Below, one piece after another: positions 34,262 to 44,651 of a DNA stretch of 56,921 nucleotides (its first letter is position 1; every line of letters starts with the position of its first letter). The notes beneath the pieces were generated by a model. The model saw only the letters and a list, made by a program, of their open reading frames with translations, was not told where the DNA came from and ran no database searches. Source of the stretch: Rhizobium alarense (GTDB taxonomy: Bacteria > Pseudomonadota > Alphaproteobacteria > Rhizobiales > Rhizobiaceae); NCBI RefSeq assembly GCF_021555155.1, contig NZ_JAKGBU010000012.1:19813-76733 (forward strand), read 5' to 3'. Both the position numbers and the translations under genes were made by a program.

Positions 34262-35514
34262 CCGACGCGGCCTTTCCCGAAAGCGCAGCACCGCCCTTCC
34301 GGCCGACGCTCGCCACCTTCCGTATCCTGGGCTCCGCCCTCGTCACGGCCGGTGTGTTCCTGTCGGGATTCGTCATCAGCGAGCCGGCACCCTACGAACT
34401 CTTCATGGCGGGGCTGATCGCTCTCTGGGCGGTCTTCGCCCTTCGCATCTCGCGCAATGTCGCGCCGCTGCTCGTGCTGTTCCTGCTCTTCAACATCGGC
34501 GGCATGCTGTCGCTCACCGTCATGGCGGATCTCAGCGACGGCCCGATGTATGTCGCGGTCTCGCTGTTCCTGGCGCTTTCCTCGGTTTTCTTCGCGGCGA
34601 TCATCGAGGATCGGCCGCAGCGCCTCGGCCTGATCTTCCGCGCCTGGGTGGCCGGCGCGCTCATCACCGGCATGCTCGGCATTCTCGGCTATTTCCATGC
34701 TTTTCCAGGCAGCGAGGTCTTCACGCTCTACGACCGCGCCAAGGGCGCCTTCCAGGACCCGAACGTCTTCGGCCCGTACCTGATCGCGCCGGCGCTCTAC
34801 CTCATGCACGGCCTGCTCGCCGGTCGCCTGCTCGGCGCGCCGCTGAGGGTCGCGGGCGTGCTCGTCCTGTCGCTCGCGATCCTGCTCTCCTTTTCGCGTG
34901 CGGCCTGGGCACTCTATCTGTTTTCCGTCGTCGCCCTCGTCTTCGTGATGCTGCTCAAGGAGCGCACCGGCGCCTTCCGGCTGAAGATCCTCACCCTCAG
35001 CATCGCCGCCGCCGGCCTGATGGTGGTGGCCGTGGTGGTGGCGCTGCAGTTCGACAAGGTGGCGGACCTCTTCAGCGCCCGCACGCAGCTCGTGCAGGAC
35101 TATGACGGCGGCCATCTCGGCCGTTTCGACCGGCACCGCATCGGCTTCCTCATGTCGATGGAGAAGCCGCTCGGCATCGGCCCGATGGTGTTCAGCTCGA
35201 TGTTTCCCGAGGACGAACACAATATCTGGCTGAAGTCGCTCACCTCCTATGGCTGGCTCGGCTTCGTCACCTACCTGATCTTCGTCTTCCTCACCCTGAA
35301 ATACGGCGTCGCCTATCTGCTGCGCGACCGGCCGTGGCAGCCGTTCCTGATGATTGCGTTCATCGTCTTCGTCGGCCACTGCGCGATCGGCTTCGTCATC
35401 GACACCGACCACTGGCGGCATTTCTACCTGCTCGCCGGCGTGCTCTGGGGCTGTTTCGCGCTGGAACACCGCCACGGCGCGGCCTACCGCGCCGAACAGG
35501 CGGCACGGCCATGA
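34258..35514 (+). CDS. O-antigen ligase/polymerase-like membrane protein
   Basis: A 418-residue polytopic protein with about ten membrane segments and the Wzy/WaaL-type signatures GAFQDPNVFGPYLIAPALY and EHNIWLKSLTSYGWLGF. It would polymerise or transfer the lipid-linked repeat units. The frame begins with a TTG whose second and third bases are the TG of the previous gene's stop TGA (overlap of four bases), so translational coupling is likely. The start is therefore inferred. It ends with an ATGA overlap with the second GT4 gene. Confidence 0.82.
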   Translation: MTDAAFPESAAPPFRPTLATFRILGSALVTAGVFLSGFVISEPAPYELFMAGLIALWAVFALRISRNVAPLLVLFLLFNIGGMLSLTVMADLSDGPMYVAVSLFLALSSVFFAAIIEDRPQRLGLIFRAWVAGALITGMLGILGYFHAFPGSEVFTLYDRAKGAFQDPNVFGPYLIAPALYLMHGLLAGRLLGAPLRVAGVLVLSLAILLSFSRAAWALYLFSVVALVFVMLLKERTGAFRLKILTLSIAAAGLMVVAVVVALQFDKVADLFSARTQLVQDYDGGHLGRFDRHRIGFLMSMEKPLGIGPMVFSSMFPEDEHNIWLKSLTSYGWLGFVTYLIFVFLTLKYGVAYLLRDRPWQPFLMIAFIVFVGHCAIGFVIDTDHWRHFYLLAGVLWGCFALEHRHGAAYRAEQAARP

Positions 35515-36686
35515 ACCTCCATTCGAGCGCATCCCAGACCAGCCTGCGCCTCCTGCAGGTGCTCGAGCCGAGCGGCGGCGGGTCGGGACGGCACTTTCTC
35601 GATCTCTGCCGCGGTCTCACCGGGCGTGGCCATCAGGTGCACGCCGTCTACTCGCCGGTCCGCGCCGAGCAGTCCTTCCTCGACGAGCTGATGGCGATCG
35701 GCCTTGCCGCCGTGCATGCGGTGCCCATGGCGCGCGCGCCCGGCCCGTCGGACTTCGCCGCCCATGCGGCGCTCGCCCGCCTCGCCCGCCAGCACGGTCC
35801 CTTCGACGTCATTCACGGCCACAGCTCCAAGGCCGGCGCGCTGACGCGCCTCCGGCTCCCCGGCCGCCACGTTCCGCGGATCTATACGCCGCATGCCTTC
35901 CGCACCATGGATCCGACCCTCTCTAGGGTCGGGCACATTGTCTACGGCGGCATCGAGCGATTCCTGGCCCGCTTTCTCACCGACCAGATCATCTGCGTCT
36001 CGGCCGACGAATATGCCCATGCCCGGGGGCTCTCCATGCCGCGCAACCGCCTGTCGATCGTCGTCAACGGGGTGACGCCGCCGCCGACCGGCAGCCGGCA
36101 CGCATTGCGCGAGCGGCTCGGCATTCCCGACGATGCGCTCGTCTTCGGCTTCGTCGGCCGCCTGTCGCACCAGAAGGCGCCCGAGCGCCTCGTGCGCGCC
36201 TTCTCGCTCGCCGCGGCCAAGCTGCCGCAGGCCTATCTGTTGATGGTCGGACGCGGCGAACTGGAAGCGATGGTGCGCGGCGAAATCGCCCGTTCCGCCG
36301 CGCCGGACCGCATCCGCCTGACGGGCGAGGTGCCGGGTCCGCTCGCGATGGATGCCATTGATGCGGTCGTGCTGCCGAGCCGCTACGAGGCGATGTCCTA
36401 TGTGATGCTCGAGGCCGCGGCGGCCGGTAAGCCGCTGATCCTGACGGAGGTCGGCGGCGCTGCGACGGTGCTGAAGGACGGCCGCAACGGCGTGCTGGTC
36501 GCCAATGTCGACGACCCGCGCCAGCTCGCAGCCGGCATGTTGCGCGTCAGCGACGCCGCCCGCCTCGCCCGCTACACCGAGGCCGCCCTCGCGCAGAGCG
36601 GCGATTTCGGAATCGCCCGCATGGTCCTGGAGACCGAAGCGGTCTACCGGAGCGTGCTGCGCGAGCGGCACTACGTCGGCGCCTGA
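35511..36686 (+). CDS. GT4-family glycosyltransferase
   Basis: A 391-residue GT-B glycosyltransferase. The acceptor domain reads LLQVLEPSGGGSGRHFLDLC and VIHGHSSKAGALTR, and the donor domain FVGRLSHQKAPERLVRAF and VVLPSRYEAMSYVMLEAAA with the conserved glutamates. It is the last gene of the exopolysaccharide operon, overlapping the upstream gene by ATGA. It shares the HGHxxKxG and EAMSYVMLE blocks with the first GT4 protein, so they may be paralogues with related donors. Confidence 0.88.
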   Translation: MNLHSSASQTSLRLLQVLEPSGGGSGRHFLDLCRGLTGRGHQVHAVYSPVRAEQSFLDELMAIGLAAVHAVPMARAPGPSDFAAHAALARLARQHGPFDVIHGHSSKAGALTRLRLPGRHVPRIYTPHAFRTMDPTLSRVGHIVYGGIERFLARFLTDQIICVSADEYAHARGLSMPRNRLSIVVNGVTPPPTGSRHALRERLGIPDDALVFGFVGRLSHQKAPERLVRAFSLAAAKLPQAYLLMVGRGELEAMVRGEIARSAAPDRIRLTGEVPGPLAMDAIDAVVLPSRYEAMSYVMLEAAAAGKPLILTEVGGAATVLKDGRNGVLVANVDDPRQLAAGMLRVSDAARLARYTEAALAQSGDFGIARMVLETEAVYRSVLRERHYVGA

Positions 36687-36747
36687 GACTGGCGGCCGCA
36701 TTCCGGGTCGGTCCGGCCACCATGCGGCGAAGCTGCAAAACGGCGGG

Positions 36748-36942
36748 TCACGCCATCCCGGCGGGATCGCCGATCGGCAGCAGGGCCGGATCCAGCGCCG
36801 GGTCGTTCGGATTCTTGTTGTCGTCCGGCTTCCTGACCGGCGGCTCGGGCGGCTTCTCCCGGCCGCGATCCGGCACGCCCGGCGTCGCCGGCGGACCGCG
36901 CGGCGTTTCGGTGGAGCTCTTGTCCTGAAGGTTCGCCGGCAT
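36748..36942 (-). CDS. Small proline-rich protein of unknown function
   Basis: A 64-residue, strongly charged and proline-rich protein starting MPANLQDKSSTETPRG, with no hydrophobic segment, likely disordered. CGGGAG lies six bases before the ATG, which supports translation. Short Pro-rich proteins like this are seen in rhizobia, but no family function is known. It lies downstream of the tRNA-Pro gene on the same strand. Confidence 0.45.
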   Translation of the reverse strand: MPANLQDKSSTETPRGPPATPGVPDRGREKPPEPPVRKPDDNKNPNDPALDPALLPIGDPAGMA

Positions 36943-37083
36943 ATCGATCTCCCGTTTCTCGGACAGTGTCGAAGGGAGAACGGGCGCCTGCGGCGATGGT
37001 TCCGGAGGCGGCGGCAGCGCGGCGCCCATGCCCGGGCAGGGCCACGGCCACACCGCGACAAGATGTTGGGGAAAAGGGAAAAA

Positions 37084-37160
<77 letters not shown>

Positions 37161-37173
37161 AACCGGAAAAAGC

Positions 37174-37200
37174 CCTATAGTCTCGACGGTTGCGATGCAA
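37174..37200 (-). promoter_or_regulatory. Candidate promoter of tRNA-Pro
   Basis: On the minus strand TTGCAT and TATAGG are 15 bases apart, ending about 13 bases before the mature tRNA. The spacing is short, so the call is tentative. Confidence 0.4.
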
Positions 37201-37297
37201 GCGGGAAATTGCGGCGCGAACTGAAAAAGGAACGAGCGGCGCGCAGATGCAGCGACGGTCGCCTGTCACCCCTTCCCGGCACTCCGCCGGGGCGCCC

Positions 37298-37825
37298 TCA
37301 CCGCACCTGGTCGAGCAGCCGCTTGCATTCCAGCAGATCGTAGAGCGCCTCCTGCAGCAGCGCGCGGTCTTCCTTGCCGACGCTGCTCCTGCCGACGGAG
37401 ATTTCCGGCGTGTCGTCGGTGCCGCCGACAAACGAGAAGAAGCGGCGGCTGACGGGCGGCTTGGGCCGGCCGACGATCTGGTCGTCGTCCGCCGTCTTCG
37501 GCGCCTGCGGCTCCTCGTGGCTCGCCGCCGCCAAGGCCTCGACGGTCGCGAGGTCGCCGCTCGCGATCGCCGCGACGAACTTGTTGCCGTTGTTCTTCAG
37601 GAGCTTCTGCACGCCCTTGATCGTGTAGCCGTGATCGTAGAGCAGGTGGCGGATTCCCTTCAGGAGATCCACGTCCTCCGGCCGGTAGTAGCGCCGGCCG
37701 CCGCCGCGCTTCATCGGCTTGATCTGCGAGAATCGAGTCTCCCAGAAGCGCAGCACGTGCTGCGGCAGGTCGAGATCGTCAGCGACCTCGCTGATCGTGC
37801 GGAACGCGTCGGGACTTTTGTCCAT
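37298..37825 (-). CDS. MerR-family transcriptional regulator
   Basis: A 175-residue regulator with an N-terminal MerR winged helix: [40 protein letters not shown] and [14 protein letters not shown]. The C-terminal half is variable and lacks metal-binding cysteine pairs, so it is not a classic metal sensor. It sits downstream of ihfA in the conserved alphaproteobacterial order plsX-fabH-ihfA-merR. The start MDKSPDA follows GAGG. Confidence 0.9.
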   Translation of the reverse strand: MDKSPDAFRTISEVADDLDLPQHVLRFWETRFSQIKPMKRGGGRRYYRPEDVDLLKGIRHLLYDHGYTIKGVQKLLKNNGNKFVAAIASGDLATVEALAAASHEEPQAPKTADDDQIVGRPKPPVSRRFFSFVGGTDDTPEISVGRSSVGKEDRALLQEALYDLLECKRLLDQVR

Positions 37826-37946
37826 GAACCTCACCGATACGCAGGTGCCCATCCGGGGATGGGACGAATCGCATGTATTTCAGCGGGTTGTCGGCGCCGG
37901 TTCAAGTTCTAAAGCGCGGGCTGGCCGATTCATGAACCGTTTTCGC

Positions 37947-38285
37947 TCAAGATGCGGGCGATTGCGGCTTCAGCTTCGCCCTGCGGGCGAGATGGGCCTT
38001 CAGCACACGCTGTTTCAAGACGTTCGAAGCCTTGAAGGTCATGACGCGGCGCGGCGAGATCGGAACCTCCTCGCCGGTCTTCGGATTGCGGCCGATGCGC
38101 TCGTTCTTGTCGCGCACCTGGAATGTCGCGAAGGAGGACAGCTTGACGCTTTCGCCCCGGACGATGGCATTGCAGATCTCGTCGATGACGGTCTCCACAA
38201 GCTCGGCCGATTCGGTGCGGGAAAGCCCGACCTTGCGAAAAACGGATTCGGCCAAGTCTGCGCGTGTCACTGTCTTGCCGCTCAT
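37947..38285 (-). CDS. ihfA: Integration host factor subunit alpha
   Basis: A 112-residue IHF/HU-fold protein. The family core is [20 protein letters not shown], then [20 protein letters not shown] with the intercalating proline region, and [15 protein letters not shown] bends DNA at specific sites as a heterodimer with the beta subunit, which is not in this window. The longer C-terminal tail after KAHLARR is usual for rhizobia. Confidence 0.96.
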   Translation of the reverse strand: MSGKTVTRADLAESVFRKVGLSRTESAELVETVIDEICNAIVRGESVKLSSFATFQVRDKNERIGRNPKTGEEVPISPRRVMTFKASNVLKQRVLKAHLARRAKLKPQSPAS

Positions 38286-38389
38286 CTTCTTCCACCGTTT
38301 TCTTATTGAAAGCGTTTGCTTATCGGCGAAGAGTATTGCCCTTGAGGGCGGGGGTCAAGCGGCCCGCTCACCTCTTGCGTCCGCCACGC

Positions 38390-39361
38390 TCACCAGCGCA
38401 GCAGGACCGCGCCCCAGGTGAAGCCGCCGCCCATCGCCTCGAGCAGCACGAGGTCGCCCTCCTTGATGCGTCCGTCCGCGGCCGCAGCCGCGAGTGCCAG
38501 CGGAATGGAGGCGGCCGAGGTGTTGCCGTGCAGGTCGACCGTGACGACGACCTTGTCGAGCGGAATGCCGAGCTTCCTCGCGGAGCCGTCGATGATGCGC
38601 TTGTTGGCCTGGTGCGGCACCATCCAGTCGATGTCGTCCGCCGTCATGCCGGTCGCGCCGAAGGTCGCCTCGATGACGTCGGTGATCATGCCGACCGCGT
38701 GCTTGAAGACCTCGCGGCCCTCCATGCGCAGGTGGCCGACCGTTCCCGTCGAGGACGGTCCGCCGTCGACATAGAGCTTGTCGCGGTGCGCGCCGTCGGA
38801 ACGGAGTTGCGCCGTCAGCACGCCGCGGTCGGCCGTCGTGCCGGCCCCTTCCACGCCCTCCAGAACGACGGCGCCGGCGCCGTCGCCGAACAGCACGCAG
38901 GTCGTGCGGTCGGTCCAGTCGAGAATGCGCGAGAAGGTCTCCGCGCCGATCACCAGCACCCGACGCGCGATGCCGCCGCGGATATAGGCATCCGCCGTCG
39001 CCACCGCATAGACGAAGCCGGAACAGACGGCCTGCACGTCGAAGGCGAAGCCGTGGTGCATGCCGATGCGGTTCTGGATGTCGACGGCAACGGCCGGAAA
39101 CGTGTTGTCCGGCGTCGAGGTCGCGACGATGATGAGGTCGATGTCGGCGGCGGTCAGGCCGGCCCTGTCGAGCGCGGCGCGTGCCGCCGCCTCGCCGAGC
39201 GATGCGGTCGTCTCGCCCTCGCCGGCGATGTGGCGCTGGCGGATGCCGGTGCGCTGCACGATCCACTCGTCGGACGTGTCGACCATGCTTTCGAGTTCGC
39301 CATTGGTGAGCACCCGTTTCGGGAGAGACGCCCCGAAACCCCGGACAACAGAACGGATCAT
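38390..39361 (-). CDS. fabH: Beta-ketoacyl-ACP synthase III
   Basis: A 323-residue condensing enzyme that starts fatty-acid synthesis by joining acetyl-CoA with malonyl-ACP. The catalytic triad is intact: Cys113 (QAVCSGF), His250 (MVPHQANKR) and Asn280 (DLHGNTSAA). The length is normal. It follows plsX by only four bases on the same strand and precedes ihfA. Confidence 0.97.
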   Translation of the reverse strand: MIRSVVRGFGASLPKRVLTNGELESMVDTSDEWIVQRTGIRQRHIAGEGETTASLGEAAARAALDRAGLTAADIDLIIVATSTPDNTFPAVAVDIQNRIGMHHGFAFDVQAVCSGFVYAVATADAYIRGGIARRVLVIGAETFSRILDWTDRTTCVLFGDGAGAVVLEGVEGAGTTADRGVLTAQLRSDGAHRDKLYVDGGPSSTGTVGHLRMEGREVFKHAVGMITDVIEATFGATGMTADDIDWMVPHQANKRIIDGSARKLGIPLDKVVVTVDLHGNTSAASIPLALAAAAADGRIKEGDLVLLEAMGGGFTWGAVLLRW

Positions 39362-39365
39362 TGAC

Positions 39366-40424
39366 TTACACCCCGTCGCTCACGCTCTTCACCACGTTCT
39401 GGACGGGGCTCTCGGCATGATACTTCTTAAGATCGTTTTCGATTTTTTGCTTGAGGCCGTTGCGGACCATGTCGTAGCCGACGTCGACCGCCGCGGCGAA
39501 GCCCTCGGCGTCGGTTCCGCCGTGGCTCTTGATGACGACGCCGTTCAGGCCGAGGAAGACGCCGCCGTTCACCTTGCGCGGATCCATCTTCTCGCGCACC
39601 CGGTCGAAGGCGCTTTTCGCCAGGATATAGCCGAGCCTGGCGAGCCAGGTGCGCGACATGGCGGCACGCAGATATTCGGCGATCTGCCGGGCGGTGCCCT
39701 CGGCGGCCTTGAGCGCGATATTGCCCGAAAAGCCTTCCGTCACCACCACGTCGGCCGTGCCGCGGCCGATGTCGTCGCCCTCGACGAAGCCGATATAGTC
39801 GATCGTGTCGACATTGGCCTCGCGGATGAGCTGGCCGGCGGCCTTGACCTCTTCCTGCCCCTTGATCTCCTCGACGCCGACATTGAGCAGGCCGACCGTC
39901 GGACGGTCGATCTCGAAGAGGGCGCGCGCCATGGCGCCGCCCATCAGCGCGAAGTCGAAGAGCTGGTTGGCGTCGGCGCCGATCGTCGCGCCGATGTCGA
40001 GCACGATGCTTTCCCCCTTGAGGGTCGGCCAGATGCCGGCGATCGCCGGACGTTCGATATTGGCCATCATGCGCAGGCAGAATTTCGCCATGGCCATCAG
40101 CGCGCCGGTATTGCCGGCCGAGACCGCGACATCCGCCTCGCCCTTGGCGACCGCGTCGATCGCCAGCCACATGGAGGATTTGCCGCGCCCGCGGCGCAGG
40201 GCCTGGCTCGGCTTCTCGTCCATGCCGACCGCGACGTCGCAATGACGGAACGTGCTGGCGGCCTTGAGCTTCGGATATTTCTCCAGAAGCGGCGCGCAGT
40301 CCTGTTCTATGCCGAAAAGCACGAAGCGGGTGTCTGGATGACGTTCGAGCGCCTTGGCGGCACCCGGGATGACGACTTTCGGGCCGAAGTCGCCACCCAT
40401 CACATCAATGGAAATTCTGACCAC
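39366..40424 (-). CDS. plsX: Phosphate acyltransferase PlsX
   Basis: A 352-residue enzyme that makes acyl-phosphate from acyl-ACP for phospholipid synthesis. The family motifs are [12 protein letters not shown] at the N-terminus, [10 protein letters not shown] and [12 protein letters not shown]. It acts at the membrane surface before PlsY, which is not in the window. It forms an operon with fabH downstream; the DUF177 gene lies about 100 bases upstream on the same strand. Confidence 0.97.
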   Translation of the reverse strand: MVRISIDVMGGDFGPKVVIPGAAKALERHPDTRFVLFGIEQDCAPLLEKYPKLKAASTFRHCDVAVGMDEKPSQALRRGRGKSSMWLAIDAVAKGEADVAVSAGNTGALMAMAKFCLRMMANIERPAIAGIWPTLKGESIVLDIGATIGADANQLFDFALMGGAMARALFEIDRPTVGLLNVGVEEIKGQEEVKAAGQLIREANVDTIDYIGFVEGDDIGRGTADVVVTEGFSGNIALKAAEGTARQIAEYLRAAMSRTWLARLGYILAKSAFDRVREKMDPRKVNGGVFLGLNGVVIKSHGGTDAEGFAAAVDVGYDMVRNGLKQKIENDLKKYHAESPVQNVVKSVSDGV

Positions 40425-40525
40425 GCGTGTCTTGTCCTTGTTTTCCGGCCCGGGGGCGGAATTTGCGTCAAAATACCGCTTTTCGTCGGGGTGACAACTG
40501 GTTTGTCGTGCGGCCCCGCTGCGGT

Positions 40526-41074
40526 TCAGTCCTTTTTGAAATCCTTCAGCACGGCGAAGGGCGACGGCCTGCGATCCTCGGCCGCCGTGCTTTCCACATG
40601 CGCCTCGAAGGCGACGCCGTCCCTGCGCGGATAGGGATCGATGGCAAGCGCCGCGTGTTCGGCGGCCGCAGCGCCGGCGTCGATCGTATCGCCGGAAAAG
40701 ATCTCGGGGGCGTCCGGCCCGTCGGGATCGAGCAGCATCTCGCCGCCCTCGCCGGTCGCCATGCGGGCGAGCTTGGAGCCTTCCGGAACGAAGATCGCGT
40801 CGATCGACTCGTCGATCACCGCCTCCACCGGCTCGAGAGTGACGACGCAGGCCTGTACGATGCGGGCCTGCACGCTGCCCTTGAGCCGCACGCCGTCCTT
40901 CTTCCAGCGGCGGATCTCGAGCTCGGCGGAGAAGGCCTGCACCGCCAGCACGTCCCAGAGCCGCGCCAGGCCGGCGCGTTCCCTCTCGTCGGCCGAGAGG
41001 CGGACCTGAACCGGATTGGGGGAAATATGCCCCACCTTGACCGGGTAGGAAAACGGCGCGTCTGCGACGGACAT
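40526..41074 (-). CDS. YceD/DUF177 family protein
   Basis: A 182-residue protein of the DUF177 (YceD) family. The segments [21 protein letters not shown] and [11 protein letters not shown]-like acidic region with [16 protein letters not shown] fit the family; the conserved cysteine is in VQACVVT. In E. coli the gene is next to rpmF; in alphaproteobacteria it precedes plsX, as here. It is linked to 23S rRNA metabolism in plants and bacteria. The start follows GAGGAG. Confidence 0.85.
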   Translation of the reverse strand: MSVADAPFSYPVKVGHISPNPVQVRLSADERERAGLARLWDVLAVQAFSAELEIRRWKKDGVRLKGSVQARIVQACVVTLEPVEAVIDESIDAIFVPEGSKLARMATGEGGEMLLDPDGPDAPEIFSGDTIDAGAAAAEHAALAIDPYPRRDGVAFEAHVESTAAEDRRPSPFAVLKDFKKD

Positions 41075-41096
41075 TGAAAACTCCTCAAAGGTTGGT

Positions 41097-41636
41097 TCAG
41101 CCGGCGGAGGCCGGCGGCAGGCGGAGCCGCCCGACCTCGACCACATCCTCGCCGACGGCGGCAAGCGCCGCTTCCGCGTCGAAGAGATAGGACGCCAGCC
41201 CATCCAGCGACGGCGCATCCGCCGCCTGCGGATAGCAGTTGCGCCGCAGCGCTGCCGCGAGGGCCGTCCGGTCCGCCGCGTCGAGCGCCGCGGCGTAGGA
41301 TTCCAGCCTGCCGTAGAACATGCCGGCGAACTTCTTCATGCGCTTCGGCACGCTGACATCGCCGACGCCGAGCTCGCGAATCGAGTGGTCGACATCCTCG
41401 AAGAAGGCGTCGACGATCTCCTGGGCAATCTCCTGACCGGACGTCGCGGACCGGCGCGTGCGGCGGAAATAGAGGATGAGCACGGCCGACAGCATCTCGA
41501 AACGCCCCATCACGGTGTCCGGCACGCCGAGATCGGCATAGAGCGCCGGCTGGCGCGCGGCGGCGGTCAGCAGGGCATACTGGGCTTCGACGATCCGCCG
41601 GTTGGTGTTTTTTTTCCTGAACAGACCGAAAATCAT
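41097..41636 (-). CDS. Ubiquinol-cytochrome c chaperone (CBP3-like)
   Basis: A 179-residue protein of the Ubiq_cyt_C_chap family that aids assembly of the cytochrome bc1 complex. It reads MIFGLFRKKN, ARQPALYADLGVPDTVMGRF and FFEDVDHSIRELGVGDVSVPKRMK. The start has no strong ribosome site and ATG codons occur in tandem (41639 and 41636). It is 22 bases upstream of the DUF177 gene and divergent from the BamE-like gene. Confidence 0.87.
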   Translation of the reverse strand: MIFGLFRKKNTNRRIVEAQYALLTAAARQPALYADLGVPDTVMGRFEMLSAVLILYFRRTRRSATSGQEIAQEIVDAFFEDVDHSIRELGVGDVSVPKRMKKFAGMFYGRLESYAAALDAADRTALAAALRRNCYPQAADAPSLDGLASYLFDAEAALAAVGEDVVEVGRLRLPPASAG

Positions 41637-41798
41637 CATTAAGCCCAGTTTTGGCTGATTCAAGGGATGCGCGTCGGCGCTGTCTTGTTGCATGACAAGG
41701 GAAGCTGGTTTACCGAAGCATGCACGAATTGCAATGGCTGCCGGGCCTACATAATCTCTGGGGGGATGTCGTTGAAGAGACGGTATTTCAGGACTGAC

Positions 41799-42269
41799 AT
41801 GAATCTGTTGCGTAACGCCGCCATCGCCATCACCCTTTCCTCCGCCGTCCTTGCCGGCTGCCAGACCGGCGAAGTCCTCAACCAGGGTTACGTCGTCGAC
41901 CAGCAGACGCTGGCGCTCGCGCCGGTCGGCTCGTCGCGCGAGCAGGTGCTCCTGTCGCTCGGCTCGCCGTCGACGACCGCCACCTTCGACAACGAGGTCT
42001 TCTACTACATCTCGCAGAAGCGCACGCGGCCCGTCGCCTTCATGAAGCCGCGGCTCGTCGAACAGAACATCCTCGCCGTCTATTTCGATGCGGACGGCAA
42101 TGTCGGCCGACTGGCGAACTACCAGCTGAAGGACGGCATCGTCTTCGACATGATCTCGCGCACCACGCCGACCGGCGGCGTCGAGCTCACCTTCCTCGGC
42201 CAGCTGCTGCGCGGCGGGGCGAACCCGAACCAGCTCATCCAGAACGCCTTCGGCAGCGGCCCGCGCTGA
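41799..42269 (+). CDS. bamE: BamE/SmpA/OmlA-family outer-membrane lipoprotein
   Basis: A 156-residue lipoprotein with signal LLRNAAIAITLSSAVLAGC (lipidated Cys21). The OmlA domain reads LAPVGSSREQVLLSLGSPS and VFYYISQKR. It is the small helper of the BAM outer-membrane assembly complex. The start at 41799 has CAGGA upstream and gives a proper signal; an in-frame ATG 11 codons earlier (41766) is possible. A bidirectional terminator follows. Confidence 0.86.
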   Translation: MNLLRNAAIAITLSSAVLAGCQTGEVLNQGYVVDQQTLALAPVGSSREQVLLSLGSPSTTATFDNEVFYYISQKRTRPVAFMKPRLVEQNILAVYFDADGNVGRLANYQLKDGIVFDMISRTTPTGGVELTFLGQLLRGGANPNQLIQNAFGSGPR

Positions 42270-42289
42270 TCGCGGCAGGCACCGGAACG

Positions 42290-42324
42290 GAAGAACCCGC
42301 GGGATCGCTCCCGCGGGTTCTTCG
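42290..42324. terminator. Bidirectional terminator between bamE and hppA
   Basis: A strong perfect hairpin with arms GAAGAACCCGCGGGA and TCCCGCGGGTTCTTC sits between two convergent genes, with T-rich ends on both strands. Confidence 0.88.
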
Positions 42325-42342
42325 TTTCAGGGCCTCGCCAGG

Positions 42343-44478
42343 TCAGGCGAGCACGGCCAGCAGCAGCAGCGCAACGATGTTGGTGATCTTGATCGCCGGG
42401 TTGACGGCCGGACCGGCCGTGTCCTTGTAGGGATCGCCGACCGTGTCGCCGGTCACCGACGCCTTGTGCGCTTCCGAGCCCTTGAGGTGCCGGGTGCCGT
42501 CCTTGTCGACGAAACCGTCCTCGAAGCTCTTCTTCGCATTGTCCCAGGCGCCGCCGCCCGAGGTCATCGAGATCGCCACGAACAGGCCGTTGACGATGAC
42601 GCCGAGGAGCGACGCTCCGAGCGCTGCGAAGGCCGAGGCTTTCGAACCGGAGAGCAGCAGCACGCCGAAATAGACGACGAGCGGCGCCAGCACCGGCAGC
42701 AGCGACGGCACGATCATCTCGCGGATTGCCGCCTTGGTCAGGAGGTCCACCGCACGGCCGTAGTCCGGCCGCTCCGTGCCTGCCATGATGCCGGGCTTCT
42801 CGCGGAACTGCCGGCGCACCTCCTCGACGATGGAACCGGCCGCGCGGCCGACGGCGGTCATCGCGATGCCGCCGAAGAGATAGGGGATGAGGCCGCCGAA
42901 GATCAGCCCGGCAACCACATAGGGGTTGGAGAGGTCGAAGGAGATCGCGCCGACATCGGCGAAATAGGGATATTTGTCGCCGTTCGCCGCGAAATAGGCG
43001 AGGTCGTTCGAATAGGCGGCGAAGAGCACCAGCGCGCCGAGGCCGGCCGAGCCGATGGCATAGCCCTTCGTCACCGCCTTCGTCGTGTTGCCGACGGCGT
43101 CGAGCGCGTCGGTCGACTTGCGGACCTCCGGCGGCAGGTGGGACATCTCGGCAATGCCGCCCGCATTGTCGGTCACCGGCCCGAAGGCGTCGAGCGCCAC
43201 GATCATGCCGGCGATGCCGAGCATGGCGGTGACGGCGATGCCGGTGCCGAAGAGGCCGGCGAGCTGGTAGGTGGCGATGATGCCGCCGACGATGACGATC
43301 GCCGGCAGCGCCGTCGATTCCAGCGACACGGCGAGGCCCTGGATGACGTTGGTGCCGTGGCCGGTCACCGAGGCCTGGGCGATCGAGTTCACCGGCCGCT
43401 TGTTGGTGCCGGTATAATATTCCGTGATGACGACGATCAGCGCCGTCACGACGAGGCCGAGAATGCCGCAGATGAAGAGATTGGTGCCGGTGATCTCCTG
43501 CCCGGCCACCGTGCCGATCGCCCCCCAGCCGATGGTGAGCGACGTCGCGGCGCCGAGGCCGAGGATCGACAGGATGCCGGTCACGATGAGGCCCTTGTAG
43601 AGCGCGCCCATGATCGAACCGTTCGCGCCGAGCTTGACGAAGAACGCGCCGACGATCGAGGTGATGATGCAGGCGCCGCAGATCGCCAGCGGATAGCTCA
43701 TGGCGTCGCCGAGCACCGGCGTGCCGGCGAAGAAGATCGCCGCGAGCACCATCGTGGCGACGATCGTCACCGCATAGGTCTCGAAGAGGTCGGCCGCCAT
43801 GCCGGCGCAGTCGCCGACATTGTCGCCGACATTGTCGGCGATGGTCGCCGGGTTGCGCGGGTCGTCCTCGGGAATGCCGGCCTCCACCTTGCCGACGAGG
43901 TCGCCGCCGACGTCCGCGCCCTTGGTGAAGATGCCGCCGCCGAGACGGGCGAAGATGGAGATGAGCGAGGCGCCGAAGCCGAGCGCCACCAGCGCGTCGA
44001 TGACCTCGCGCGAGGCCGGGTCCTGGCCGAGCGCGGCGGTGAGGTACCAGTAGTAGATCGACACCCCGAGCAGCGCGAGACCGGCGACGAGCATGCCGGT
44101 GATGGCGCCCGACTTGAAGGCGATGTCGAGACCGGACGACAGGCTCACCGAGGCGGCCTGGGCGGTGCGGACATTGGCGCGGACCGAGACATGCATGCCG
44201 ATGAAGCCGGCCGCGCCCGAAAGCACGGCACCGATCAGGAAGCCGAAGGCAGCGGTCGCCGACAGAAGGAGCCAGGCGCCGACGAAGACGACGGCCCCGA
44301 CGATGGCGATGGTCTTGTATTGCCGGGTCAGATAGGCCTGCGCCCCTTCCCGGATATAGCCTGCTATTTCTTGCATGCGGGCGTTCCCCTGGTCGGCGGC
44401 AAGCACCGACCGCGTCGCCCAGATGGCATAGACCACCGAAAGCAACCCGCATGCGATAACGCCCAACAAAATGGTCAT
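42343..44478 (-). CDS. hppA: Membrane-bound proton-translocating pyrophosphatase
   Basis: A 711-residue protein with about sixteen membrane segments that couples pyrophosphate hydrolysis to H+ pumping. The catalytic motifs are [20 protein letters not shown] and [19 protein letters not shown]. The segment [16 protein letters not shown] has Lys at the position that marks potassium-independent enzymes. The start follows TTTGGAGGAAAG. In rhizobia it lies in acidocalcisome-like membranes and is linked to low-pH growth. The 173-base gap upstream shows no gene. Confidence 0.96.
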   Translation of the reverse strand: MTILLGVIACGLLSVVYAIWATRSVLAADQGNARMQEIAGYIREGAQAYLTRQYKTIAIVGAVVFVGAWLLLSATAAFGFLIGAVLSGAAGFIGMHVSVRANVRTAQAASVSLSSGLDIAFKSGAITGMLVAGLALLGVSIYYWYLTAALGQDPASREVIDALVALGFGASLISIFARLGGGIFTKGADVGGDLVGKVEAGIPEDDPRNPATIADNVGDNVGDCAGMAADLFETYAVTIVATMVLAAIFFAGTPVLGDAMSYPLAICGACIITSIVGAFFVKLGANGSIMGALYKGLIVTGILSILGLGAATSLTIGWGAIGTVAGQEITGTNLFICGILGLVVTALIVVITEYYTGTNKRPVNSIAQASVTGHGTNVIQGLAVSLESTALPAIVIVGGIIATYQLAGLFGTGIAVTAMLGIAGMIVALDAFGPVTDNAGGIAEMSHLPPEVRKSTDALDAVGNTTKAVTKGYAIGSAGLGALVLFAAYSNDLAYFAANGDKYPYFADVGAISFDLSNPYVVAGLIFGGLIPYLFGGIAMTAVGRAAGSIVEEVRRQFREKPGIMAGTERPDYGRAVDLLTKAAIREMIVPSLLPVLAPLVVYFGVLLLSGSKASAFAALGASLLGVIVNGLFVAISMTSGGGAWDNAKKSFEDGFVDKDGTRHLKGSEAHKASVTGDTVGDPYKDTAGPAVNPAIKITNIVALLLLAVLA

Positions 44479-44651
44479 TTCGCTCTTTCCTCCAAAGAGG
44501 CCGCGGGTCCTCTCCCGCAGCCGGACCGCGCAGTTCCCGATTGCCTCCTCACAGCCGGGAGCGGCGCGCGGCCAGAGTGCGTTTGCGAATCGCTCGCGTC
44601 AAGTCGCCGCAGTGCGGCAAGTGACGGCCAGACACGGATTTTTCGGGCAGG

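Noticed and set aside
31456-35511. Exopolysaccharide operon as a horizontally acquired island
   Set aside because: Its G+C level and codon use look like the rest of the window and the gene set is familiar in Rhizobiaceae.
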